This document shows, piece after piece, positions 47,865 through 56,413 of a stretch of DNA of 64,000 nucleotides. The notes under the pieces are model-generated. The model made no database searches. It had not been told where the DNA came from and saw nothing but the letters and a program-made list of their open reading frames with translations. Positions within the stretch are counted from its first letter, which is position 1, and the number at the start of each line of letters is the position of its first letter. The position numbers and the translations under genes were made by a program. This stretch comes from 2-01-FULL-49-17 sp964553025. Its GTDB lineage: Bacteria > Patescibacteriota > Minisyncoccia > 2-02-FULL-40-12 > GWA2-44-9. Location: contig CAZKJF010000018.1 of assembly GCA_964553025.1 (NCBI GenBank), positions 13,408-77,407 on the forward strand. Direction: 5' to 3'.

Positions 47865-49124
47865 TTGAAAGAAAAGCTTTATAATTTATACCAGGATAGC
47901 TTATTCCGTAACTCCTTTTTTCTTATCCTAACTTCCGGCCTCATGGCTGGATTTGGCTTCTTTTTTTGGCTTATTTGTGCACGTGTTTTTGACGCCAAAA
48001 ATGTTGGCTTGGCAACATCTCTTATTTCTGCAGCATCTCTTATGTCTATCTTCAGTACTCTTGGGTTTAACAATGTAATTATTCGTTTCCTCCCAACTTC
48101 CCAAAGAAAAGACCATCAAATATCGACAGCCCTAATTTCAACAGGAATTCTTAGTATTATTGTTTCTGCCCTATTCTGTATTTGGGCAATTTTTACTCAC
48201 AATTCAGCTTTTACAGCGACTAACGTATTATGGTTGCTAATTATGACCTTCTCACTGCAGGTCTTCAGTACAACTCTTAACACTATATTCGAGAGTGTCT
48301 TTATAGCATATCGTCGTGCAGGATATATTTTGACAAAGAGCATCATCTTTAGCACTTTAAAATTAATTATCCTTTTCACTGTCATTGATTACGGTTTTTA
48401 TGGCATCCTTGGTGCCACTGCTATTTCTACAACGATAGCTTGTCTCTTAAGTATCATCTGGCTAATAAAGAAATTTTCTTACCACCCGGTTTTAACTATT
48501 GATTCTGAAACAGTTGAAGAAACAAAACATTTTGCAGCAGGAAATTATCTAGGCACTCTGTTTGGCATACTACCTTCTACAACTTTAATCCTTATTATTT
48601 CTTCTCGACTTGGTCCTGAATTTGCTGCATTCTTCTATATCCCTTCCATGTTTATTACCTTATTGAATGTCATCCCTAGTTCAAGTGCCCAATCTTTCTT
48701 CGCAGAAGTATCCCACGATGAACCTGGAATGCATACTTACTTTAAACAAACAATAAAACATCTCTTCGGACTTCTTGTCCCGGCTTCAGCCTTAATTATC
48801 TTAGCTGGTGGTTATATTTTAAGTTTTTTTGGAGCTAATTACGCCCAAGCAGGCACAAATCCTCTACGTATCATGGTGCTAGCAAGTTTTGTCGGTGCCG
48901 CAAATTATCTTGGAGATACCTTATTGAATATTAAAAAGATGTCGAGAACATATATATTCATGAATGCTTTGAACTCTCTTGCTATTGTTATTCCAGCTTA
49001 CATTGTGGCACCTTATGGCCTCGTGACTATTGCATGGATATCCCTACTGGGACAAATTATAACATTGGGTATTTACCTAATCATAAACCGGAATCTCCTT
49101 ATTAGCTTGCGAACAAACTCTTGA
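47865..49124 (+). CDS. Polysaccharide flippase (Wzx/MATE-like)
   Basis: A 419-residue protein with 12 or so membrane helices, of the oligosaccharide-flippase type that moves lipid-linked glycans outward. Typical features are the early SFFLILTSGLMAGFGFFFWL helix with an Arg in ICARVFDAKNVGLATSLISA, and the late FGANYAQAGTNPLRIMVLAS segment. I chose TTG at 47865 because the region before it is promoter. It is the only plus-strand gene of the glycan locus and overlaps the convergent GT4 gene by 23 bp at its end. Confidence 0.85.
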   Translation: MKEKLYNLYQDSLFRNSFFLILTSGLMAGFGFFFWLICARVFDAKNVGLATSLISAASLMSIFSTLGFNNVIIRFLPTSQRKDHQISTALISTGILSIIVSALFCIWAIFTHNSAFTATNVLWLLIMTFSLQVFSTTLNTIFESVFIAYRRAGYILTKSIIFSTLKLIILFTVIDYGFYGILGATAISTTIACLLSIIWLIKKFSYHPVLTIDSETVEETKHFAAGNYLGTLFGILPSTTLILIISSRLGPEFAAFFYIPSMFITLLNVIPSSSAQSFFAEVSHDEPGMHTYFKQTIKHLFGLLVPASALIILAGGYILSFFGANYAQAGTNPLRIMVLASFVGAANYLGDTLLNIKKMSRTYIFMNALNSLAIVIPAYIVAPYGLVTIAWISLLGQIITLGIYLIINRNLLISLRTNS

Positions 49125-50184
49125 TAGCATTTCTGGTATTTTCAACAATTGAAGGCCAGTTTAACTTCTCGGCATAAGCCTTTGCGTTTTGAGATTTTTG
49201 TTCTAATTTCTCAAGATTTTCAGCTGATTTGACCATTGCATCAATCAGGCCATTAGGAGAAACGGGGTTATATTTGTAAACCAAATTGTCAGGTAAGAGA
49301 GATAAATCTCCAAGATTGGGCACTATTGCAGATCGACCAAAAGAGAAAGAAAGGAGAATTGAACTTGAAGTAGTCACTTTTTTAAAAGGCAGGACCGTAA
49401 TATTTGCGGCCGCAAAATAAAATTGCAACTCATCATCAGGAATTATACCATCATGCCAAATAATTTCATTCGATTCTGACGCCTTATCCAATACTGAACG
49501 TAAATGTCGATCCAAACAAAGCCCTCCCACAATAAGATGATTATGAGAGCTTTTAATTTTTCTATAAGCGCCCAATAAATCTTCTAATCCTTTATACGGC
49601 CTGATACTCCCTATGTAGAGATAAACAAAATCACCTAGGGGAATCCGCAACCTTTGTCTACTTTCAAGTCTTTCTGCACCCATTGGATATACTCCAATAT
49701 AACTCCCAATTGGTACTACAATACTTTTATGTGGCTTCATTATCTTGATTATTTCGTTTTGTGTTAGAACAGATGGAAATATTACGAGATCAGATTTTTT
49801 AATTAAATTAACTCGGGCCTGAAAATCATTTAAAAACACAGACTCGTGAGGCATAATATTGTGAGCCGTCCATACCAATTTATATCCTAAAAACTTGATC
49901 AGAAACAAACAAAATAGATAATACTGATAAAGGATTTTCTTTGCAATTCGATTTTGCCAGATTTTTGCTTTGAGAGAAAAGGGGTATACCCAATGAATAT
50001 GTAAAATTTTATATCCTTGTGTCCTTTTTAAGACAAAGAAAACAGGTAAGGAAAATAAATTAAGAGTAGCGCTTGAAGAAAAAGATGGTATATATACAAT
50101 ATTATCACCTCTTTCTCGCATGTGCCGATAGAGAAGCTCTTGATATGGATTTCCTGTATCTCTAGGGAAAGCAAGAATTTTCAT
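49102..50184 (-). CDS. Glycosyltransferase, GT4-like (GT-B fold)
   Basis: A 360-residue protein with N-terminal acceptor domain (KILHIHWVYPF, YKLVWTAHNIMPHES) and C-terminal nucleotide-sugar domain (VYLYIGSIRPYKGLEDLL, IWHDGIIPDDELQFYFAAAN, VLPFKKVTTSSSILLSFSFG). These are recognisable GT4 positions, including the Glu/Ser-rich donor loop. The nucleotide sugar cannot be inferred. It lies 2 bp after the GT2 gene upstream, last in the minus-strand operon. Confidence 0.85.
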   Translation of the reverse strand: MKILAFPRDTGNPYQELLYRHMRERGDNIVYIPSFSSSATLNLFSLPVFFVLKRTQGYKILHIHWVYPFSLKAKIWQNRIAKKILYQYYLFCLFLIKFLGYKLVWTAHNIMPHESVFLNDFQARVNLIKKSDLVIFPSVLTQNEIIKIMKPHKSIVVPIGSYIGVYPMGAERLESRQRLRIPLGDFVYLYIGSIRPYKGLEDLLGAYRKIKSSHNHLIVGGLCLDRHLRSVLDKASESNEIIWHDGIIPDDELQFYFAAANITVLPFKKVTTSSSILLSFSFGRSAIVPNLGDLSLLPDNLVYKYNPVSPNGLIDAMVKSAENLEKLEQKSQNAKAYAEKLNWPSIVENTRNAIKSLFAS

Positions 50185-50186
50185 AA

Positions 50187-51077
50187 TTATTTATGGAGTA
50201 AAATTAGAATAACTTTTTTATAAAACCCCAAGGCATAGATGAGATTCAAAAAAGTTGTTTTAAATGGCTTTTGGCGGATATTTTTGATTATTGGAATAAT
50301 AATAGTAAGCGGATACCACCAAAAAATAAAAGTGAGCGGCAAGCCGAGCATCCATGCTCCATATATGATGGGAACGGTATTGTCCCCAGTAATTTTCCAG
50401 CGTTGTTTAGGGTGTTTTTTCAAGAGCTGGGCTTTCGCCATTCCGTATTTGAAAGCTCGCTTCACTTCATCTTTAAAGTTACCCCAATCATGAGTAACAA
50501 CTGCTTCTCGCACAAATCGAATACGATTACCTTTTTCTATTGACCGCCATGTAAAATCAACATCGGAACCAAAAGAAAATGACTCATCGAAACCACCTAC
50601 TGATTCCCAGACACTCTTTTTAAAAGCCAAGTTAATAGTGGGGCTCGAAGTTAAATAATCGCCTTTTTTATCAGCCGAATTTAAATTTACATGAGTATGC
50701 GGACTAAAAGCCTTAACTGATCCCGCCGTCATTGTTTCTCGGCCCTGGATAATTGGTTCCGTGAGGTTAATAAGCCAATTTTCCGAAGGAACACAGTTTG
50801 CATCAATAAAGACAATAATATCCCCGAGCGCATTTTTAATACCCATATTTCTTTGCTCTGGAATAGATGCTTTATTCTTAATTACGGAAGGAGCGAAATT
50901 AAACCAACGAACCTCAGGATATTTTTTTCTAAGTGATTCAAACAGGCCTACCCGTGAAGCATCCACAACAATAATTTCGTTGGGAAGCGAACTTTTTTGA
51001 TACGTCAAAGCATCTAGAGTATTCGCGATACCCCAGTCATTTTTAACAATTATGATAATTGAAATAACCGGTTTCAT
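50187..51077 (-). CDS. Glycosyltransferase family 2
   Basis: A 296-residue GT-A enzyme with ISIIIIVKNDWGIANTLDAL, IIVVDASRVG, VFIDANCVPSENWL (metal-binding D-x-N/D position), AFKKSVWESVGGFDESFSFG and DVDFTWRS. The C-terminus has one or two membrane helices (about 245-265), suggesting work on a lipid-linked acceptor. It lies 3 bp after the large membrane protein gene. Confidence 0.88.
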   Translation of the reverse strand: MKPVISIIIIVKNDWGIANTLDALTYQKSSLPNEIIVVDASRVGLFESLRKKYPEVRWFNFAPSVIKNKASIPEQRNMGIKNALGDIIVFIDANCVPSENWLINLTEPIIQGRETMTAGSVKAFSPHTHVNLNSADKKGDYLTSSPTINLAFKKSVWESVGGFDESFSFGSDVDFTWRSIEKGNRIRFVREAVVTHDWGNFKDEVKRAFKYGMAKAQLLKKHPKQRWKITGDNTVPIIYGAWMLGLPLTFIFWWYPLTIIIPIIKNIRQKPFKTTFLNLIYALGFYKKVILILLHK

Positions 51078-51080
51078 AGA

Positions 51081-53339
51081 TTATTTAAATATCTGCGCTG
51101 TTTTATTATCGTAAATCTTATTTTTGTTTGCTTCCAAAAATTTTGACGGATATGTGTAGGCATACTCAGAGCCATTATTATCATACATCCCTTTACCACT
51201 GAGGGTATTTAAGTAACTAAGGTAGACATAAGAGTCCTTACTGATTATTGAGGGTAGTGTCTCAGTAATAATTTTACCCTTACTAATAAAAGAAAAGGCC
51301 GTAAGTTGGTGGTATCCCGGGTTGCTCGTAAAGATCAAAGAATTATTGTCATAAATATTTTTGAACCACAAAGAAGCTGCTACCTCTGGGGTGCTTGTGT
51401 AAAATTTATCATAATCTTCTCCGTAATTATTAAGGCCGATAGATGGAAATCCCCCGGTTATATTAAAAACAAACCCAGAGTAAAACAAAAACTGAATGCA
51501 ATAGAGACAAGCCAAAATAAACATACTCGCTCTTTTACTCTTGATAGTTTTTATTAGGGAAAAACCTCCATAAACACCGCAAATCCCCCAAAAAATAAGG
51601 AGTTGGAAATAAAGTCGCTCTAGATTATATTGATCCAATGCTTGTGGAATCAAAAGAAATAAAGCTAGCAAAATAAAACCAGAGAACGAAAGCCAAATAA
51701 ATTCACTTAACTTAAACTTACCTCTATACCAGCCATATACCAAGAGTAAAACTCCAGCAACAACGAAGATGTTGTTTAACGTAATCTTGGTATATTTAAA
51801 AGTCAGGAGTATAAAAGATTTTACTTTTACCCCAAGAAGAGGTGGAATTTGTTTAAATACAGCAGAACTAATTACTTGGACAGAAATCTCTTGATCATTA
51901 TAATATCGAAGCGAGGGCTCTTTTTTCTTAAAATATTCAGTAGCTTGGGTAATATAGGTCGGCAGATCGACACTGGCTGAATTAGCATATAATGTTTGGT
52001 CAATTGCTCCAGTGATTATATCTGATGTAAAAATCTTGCTGACATTAGAGGATGATTGATCGATAAAATTTGTAAAATTATTTGAGGTGTGAGTAATGAA
52101 AGTATTCCAAACCAATACAGAGCAAACAAGAAATATAATGAAAAAAAATGAAATCGTGCTACTAAAAACAACATCGGGCACAAGTTTCTTAATTCGCGAC
52201 CAGCGAGTTACCCAAAAAGAAATCTTGTTTAAAAGATAAGCCAGTCCAAAAATTAAAATTGCAATATAGCTGGTTGAGTAATGAGACAGAACCATCCCTA
52301 TTCCTAAGAACGACAGAATAGCAAAACGATTTGTCTTGATCAGAGACTGATTAAATAAAGAGAGAATAATTATTCCAAAAAGAAGCATCGCAAATTCTTG
52401 GCGAATAAGCGATGGCATTCCTTGGAAAAAAGAAACCTGACCGATAAAAAACAAAGTTCCCAGAAAAGCAAACTTCTTCTCGCTTAAATACTCGAACAAG
52501 AAATATACCACTACCGGCATCAGCGCGAATATAACTTGAAAAAGAAACTTATAAATATATTCGTCTCCTATTCGGATGAATTGGGAAGCGATAGTCGGCA
52601 GAATTGTGATACTTAAACAAGCATTATAAGGATCCTGAAAATGAGCCATTGACCAGTACATTGCGTTTTTGGTTAGCTGAAAGACCTCAAACTCTTGGTG
52701 AATATCATAGCCGGTAATGTGCCAACCCCGCATCGAAGTCATGAAAAGAAGAGCCAAGGAAATAAAATATATACTGCTGGCCCAACGGCTTGTAGAAATA
52801 TTCTTTTTTATAGTGAAAAGACAAATTACGTATGCAACAATCGAACCAAGCAAGAACATCGTAATATAGTTGCTGCCGCCGTTGTTCAGGACATTTGCTC
52901 CAACAATTGAAAGAAGCGGGAAAATTATGAGTCCAAAATGGCTCAAAAAATTCTTAAAGACAGGGATGGAAAACTTAATTACTCCTACTGGACATTTAAA
53001 ATAATTAAAAATAGCTATCCCAATTAAGAAAATAGCTAATATCGGTAATACAAAATGAATCTCAAGAGGATAATCTACTCCGAATAATGGCTTCGAAGTG
53101 TTTATTACAAGGCCACCTAAAAGCAAGAAGCAAATACTGAAAGAAACAATATGAACAATTCGCATCCAGAATTCTTTCAGTTGATATTGGAAGGCCCTTA
53201 AAAGCAGTAACCCGGGAATGAAAAACAAAAAGATAAAGCCGGCTACGCCGCTTATAATAGGGATTCTGCTAAAAATAAGAAGGCCAAAAAGCAAAATAAC
53301 ACCAATATCGAAAGAAAGTCTTTTAAGGCGAGTATTCAT
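51081..53339 (-). CDS. Large polytopic membrane protein, DUF2206-like; candidate polymerase or glycosyltransferase
   Basis: A 752-residue protein with about 14 membrane helices and a C-terminal extracytoplasmic part. The N-terminus (FIFLFFIPGLLLLRAFQYQL) and the loop MRGWHITGYDIHQEFEVFQL, followed by MPSLIRQEFAMLLFGIIIL, resemble DUF2206-type membrane proteins linked to surface glycans. Acidic residues in the first outer loop (YDIHQEFE) are reminiscent of GT-C glycosyltransferases. I placed the start at ATG 53339, just past the upstream stop, because the earlier frame start overlaps the GT4 gene. Strongly A+T-rich. Confidence 0.7.
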   Translation of the reverse strand: MNTRLKRLSFDIGVILLFGLLIFSRIPIISGVAGFIFLFFIPGLLLLRAFQYQLKEFWMRIVHIVSFSICFLLLGGLVINTSKPLFGVDYPLEIHFVLPILAIFLIGIAIFNYFKCPVGVIKFSIPVFKNFLSHFGLIIFPLLSIVGANVLNNGGSNYITMFLLGSIVAYVICLFTIKKNISTSRWASSIYFISLALLFMTSMRGWHITGYDIHQEFEVFQLTKNAMYWSMAHFQDPYNACLSITILPTIASQFIRIGDEYIYKFLFQVIFALMPVVVYFLFEYLSEKKFAFLGTLFFIGQVSFFQGMPSLIRQEFAMLLFGIIILSLFNQSLIKTNRFAILSFLGIGMVLSHYSTSYIAILIFGLAYLLNKISFWVTRWSRIKKLVPDVVFSSTISFFFIIFLVCSVLVWNTFITHTSNNFTNFIDQSSSNVSKIFTSDIITGAIDQTLYANSASVDLPTYITQATEYFKKKEPSLRYYNDQEISVQVISSAVFKQIPPLLGVKVKSFILLTFKYTKITLNNIFVVAGVLLLVYGWYRGKFKLSEFIWLSFSGFILLALFLLIPQALDQYNLERLYFQLLIFWGICGVYGGFSLIKTIKSKRASMFILACLYCIQFLFYSGFVFNITGGFPSIGLNNYGEDYDKFYTSTPEVAASLWFKNIYDNNSLIFTSNPGYHQLTAFSFISKGKIITETLPSIISKDSYVYLSYLNTLSGKGMYDNNGSEYAYTYPSKFLEANKNKIYDNKTAQIFK

Positions 53340-53340
53340 T

Positions 53341-54540
53341 CTATGTGTTAAGCATACGTTTATATGCAAAGATCACATTATCTACAATCCCATCCCAACC
53401 ATAAAACTCCTCTGCATTTTTACGTGCATTATTGCCCAGAGTCTTGGCTAGCACTTCATCTTTTAAAACCTGAATCAAATAGGCAGAAAAATCTTGGGCT
53501 GAATCGGCAATCAATACATTTTTGCCGTTTATATATTTAATTCCTCGCATTCCTACTTTTGTGGCAACAATAGTTTTGCCGCTCCCCATATATTCCAAAA
53601 TTTTTAAGCTAGTTCCGGATCCTCTCCGCATAGGGGAAATACATACTCTGCTTTTGGAGATATAGTCTCGAACGTCAGGTACTAATCCCGGCGTGATGAT
53701 CTCCGGATACTTAAGAGACAATCCTTTTAACCAAGAATTTAATTCCCCTCCCAAAAGAATAATCTTTACATTCGGTATTTCTTTTTTAACTTTATTATGA
53801 ATCTCTGAAAAATAAAAGGATAATGCATCATCGTTGGGCGGATAATACATTCCTCCTGCAAAAAGAATAACTGGCTCAGCGATAAAAGGCTGGGGCATAA
53901 AATAGTTCAAATCAACTCCGTTCGGAATAACTTCCAAGCGAGAATCGGGACACAATCTCTTAAAAAAACCTTTATCTTCATCAGAACAAGTAAAAATAAG
54001 GTCTGAAATCTTGATTCCTGAAATTTCAAGACGAAGTAAATTTGATAGGAGATACTTCCCTATCATGCGCTTAGGCAACGAGAACACCTGAATCCCATCT
54101 CTAAAAGCTTTGTATTCAACGTTATGAGCATCTAAAACAATCTTAACACCTTGCTTTTGGGCTTTTTTCAAGATGGGAGCTATGGCATATAGCGTATGGA
54201 GCAACTCAAGTTGGATAATATCCGGCTTATATTCTTTAATATGCTTCAATACTTCTTGGCCCAAAGAAGATTCTCGATATTCTCTAAAATAAGGGGGTAC
54301 CCTAAAGAACACAACATCAATGAATTGTTGGAACATAGAATGTTTTTTTATCGGAAGAACTTTAAGATTTTTAATCCCCAAATCTCGCTTGAGCTCATCT
54401 TTATTTATCACATCATCAGCAAGTGTGATGAGGTCAACGTCAATCCCCTTATGTACCGTTTGTTTTATTAAATTATAAATACGGACAGGAGCACCCTTTT
54501 TAAGTGACGGCGCGTAAATTGTGGCAAATAAAACTTTCAT
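53341..54540 (-). CDS. Glycosyltransferase, GT4-like (GT-B fold)
   Basis: A 399-residue protein with the GT4 pattern: N-terminal LFATIYAPSLKKGAPVRIYN, LDAHNVEYKAFRDG, DLIFTCSDEDKGFFKR; C-terminal VIPNGVDLNYFMPQ, ILFAGGMYYPPNDDALSFY and MRRGSGTSLKILEYMGSGK, the donor-site loop with its conserved Glu. It has a type common in capsule and O-antigen loci. It lies 4 bp from the GT2-NodB gene and 1 bp from the membrane protein. Confidence 0.9.
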   Translation of the reverse strand: MKVLFATIYAPSLKKGAPVRIYNLIKQTVHKGIDVDLITLADDVINKDELKRDLGIKNLKVLPIKKHSMFQQFIDVVFFRVPPYFREYRESSLGQEVLKHIKEYKPDIIQLELLHTLYAIAPILKKAQKQGVKIVLDAHNVEYKAFRDGIQVFSLPKRMIGKYLLSNLLRLEISGIKISDLIFTCSDEDKGFFKRLCPDSRLEVIPNGVDLNYFMPQPFIAEPVILFAGGMYYPPNDDALSFYFSEIHNKVKKEIPNVKIILLGGELNSWLKGLSLKYPEIITPGLVPDVRDYISKSRVCISPMRRGSGTSLKILEYMGSGKTIVATKVGMRGIKYINGKNVLIADSAQDFSAYLIQVLKDEVLAKTLGNNARKNAEEFYGWDGIVDNVIFAYKRMLNT

Positions 54541-54544
54541 CTCT

Positions 54545-56407
54545 TTAGATGTTTAAAAATTCCTTAGAAAGCACAAAAGAAGTATTTCTTTCCCTGTCTA
54601 ATTGCTTTAATACTTCGCTGAGTATTTCTATTCGATTTGCGGAAGTAATAATCCAATCATGAAATGTAAGCATATAATGGCTCCCGGGTCTGTTCACCCC
54701 TCTTACAAGACATCTGACGGTGTACTTTGAAACTTTTTTAGAAGTCATCTGAGAAGGATCAGGAAGACCCAGCAGATCGCAGTCCAATGGAGAGGAAAGA
54801 GGTACCTCAATTAAGCCGTCTCTCATGAATGGTTCTCTTTGCCCCAAAATCCAGCGAATATTACCAACTATTCTCTTAAATCCGGCATTGCTCACAATAT
54901 TATCTTTTAGAACCAGTTTCCAATTCAAAAATAATTCTAATAGCTTTGTAAAACCGTTATTCATGCCCCACATAAACGAAAAGGCAATTCTGTGAGGATG
55001 GAAAATTTCTTCTGTAAAACGCATCTCGCGATTACTTACATATTGAAATCCATTCTTTTTCAAAAGGGAGTACAAATTTTTATCAAAGAAAACAGGGGCA
55101 AGGAGATATGGCGATCGAAACCCGATTGGTTTTTTACCAGTTATATCTTTTACTAAATTAATAGAATAGGAAATATTCTTTTTATATTCCTCTAAATTTG
55201 GAGAAGTTAATATTCCTTCGTAGTGTTCATGATTATAGCCATGAATTGCTACCTCGTGCCCTTTATCGGCTATTAATTTTATCAAGTTGGGATTTTCCTC
55301 AATCACTTTCCCAACACAAAAAAATACAGCTCGAATTTCATACTTAGAAAGAAGAGATAAGAGATGTTTTGTATTTTTTTCTAAGTCATAATCAGCATGA
55401 AACGGCATCCCCCACTTTCCTTCAAAGTCAAATGAAAGAAGAATCTTTTTTGTCTGGTTATTCTTTTTACGAGGCAAACTCTTAAATATCCCTATAAATC
55501 TTCCGATAAAATAAGAAAGGAGAAAGAACGCATAAAGAACTACCGCACCAACAAAATTTAAGATTTTTTTAGTTTGTATATAAAATCTTTGAGAAAGAAA
55601 AATAAAACTAGTTAAAAATAAATACGCAGGAACTATATTTAAAACCCAAAGCTGAGAGATAAGAAAACAGAGCAAAGTAGATGCTGCGGTAAGAATACAG
55701 AAAGTAAGAAAGGCCAAATCCGGAAGACGGATCACTCTAAATTGCTTGAATTGACGAGTCGCCCCAATGCCGCTTTCGTATAACCAACGAAGGGATTGGA
55801 AAAAACTCTTAGATTCTCGATGAATAACTGTTAATCCTGGTATGGAATATGTTTTAAAGTTATTTGATTCAAGAACGTGGTTAAAAGCCACATCCTCCCC
55901 GTCTTTTAACTGGCTATCGAAGTTTAATGATTCAAATATTTTACGTTTATATAAGCCGTTATTCCCGGTAACGGTAGTTGTGTGATTTGCAATCTTAGGA
56001 GCAAGATTAAACAAACGATATACATAATTTACATCGCCATCTGGAATTGCAATGCCCCCTACGGCATCATATGATTTGATATTTTCAAAACAAGTTTTTA
56101 ACCAGTGGGAAGGAAGTATTGTATCTCCATCGACAAACACAAAATAATCACCGCCTGCAGCTTTTACGCCTGCCGCTCGAGCCGCACCGCGTCCTTTATT
56201 TTTAGAAAACCGAATAAGTTTTACGTTTTGATCACGCAGAGAAAAATTTTCAACGACTTGAGAAGTTCCATCTTTCGAGGCATCATCAACAACGATAATC
56301 TCATAGTTTTTTAATCCTTTCTGGTTTTTTATTGAATCAAGGCACCGACCAATATTCGGTTCTTCATTGTATGCAATAATAATAAAAGATACTTCCGGTT
56401 TCGACAT
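54545..56407 (-). CDS. Fusion of a GT2 glycosyltransferase, membrane helices and a NodB-type deacetylase
   Basis: A 620-residue protein. Residues 1-225 are a GT2 domain (VSFIIIAYNEE, IIVVDDASKDGTS, FVDGDTIL, LKDGEDVAFNH). Residues 230-310 form about three membrane helices. Residues 320-605 are a polysaccharide deacetylase: LLSFDFEGKWG, EVAIHGYNHEHYEG (metal His389 and His393/395), IGFRSPYLL and MLTFHDW. One polypeptide could add a sugar and deacetylate the same chain. Topology matters: an even number of membrane helices would place both domains on the same side, an odd number on opposite sides. Confidence 0.88.
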   Translation of the reverse strand: MSKPEVSFIIIAYNEEPNIGRCLDSIKNQKGLKNYEIIVVDDASKDGTSQVVENFSLRDQNVKLIRFSKNKGRGAARAAGVKAAGGDYFVFVDGDTILPSHWLKTCFENIKSYDAVGGIAIPDGDVNYVYRLFNLAPKIANHTTTVTGNNGLYKRKIFESLNFDSQLKDGEDVAFNHVLESNNFKTYSIPGLTVIHRESKSFFQSLRWLYESGIGATRQFKQFRVIRLPDLAFLTFCILTAASTLLCFLISQLWVLNIVPAYLFLTSFIFLSQRFYIQTKKILNFVGAVVLYAFFLLSYFIGRFIGIFKSLPRKKNNQTKKILLSFDFEGKWGMPFHADYDLEKNTKHLLSLLSKYEIRAVFFCVGKVIEENPNLIKLIADKGHEVAIHGYNHEHYEGILTSPNLEEYKKNISYSINLVKDITGKKPIGFRSPYLLAPVFFDKNLYSLLKKNGFQYVSNREMRFTEEIFHPHRIAFSFMWGMNNGFTKLLELFLNWKLVLKDNIVSNAGFKRIVGNIRWILGQREPFMRDGLIEVPLSSPLDCDLLGLPDPSQMTSKKVSKYTVRCLVRGVNRPGSHYMLTFHDWIITSANRIEILSEVLKQLDRERNTSFVLSKEFLNI

Positions 56408-56413
56408 TATTTT

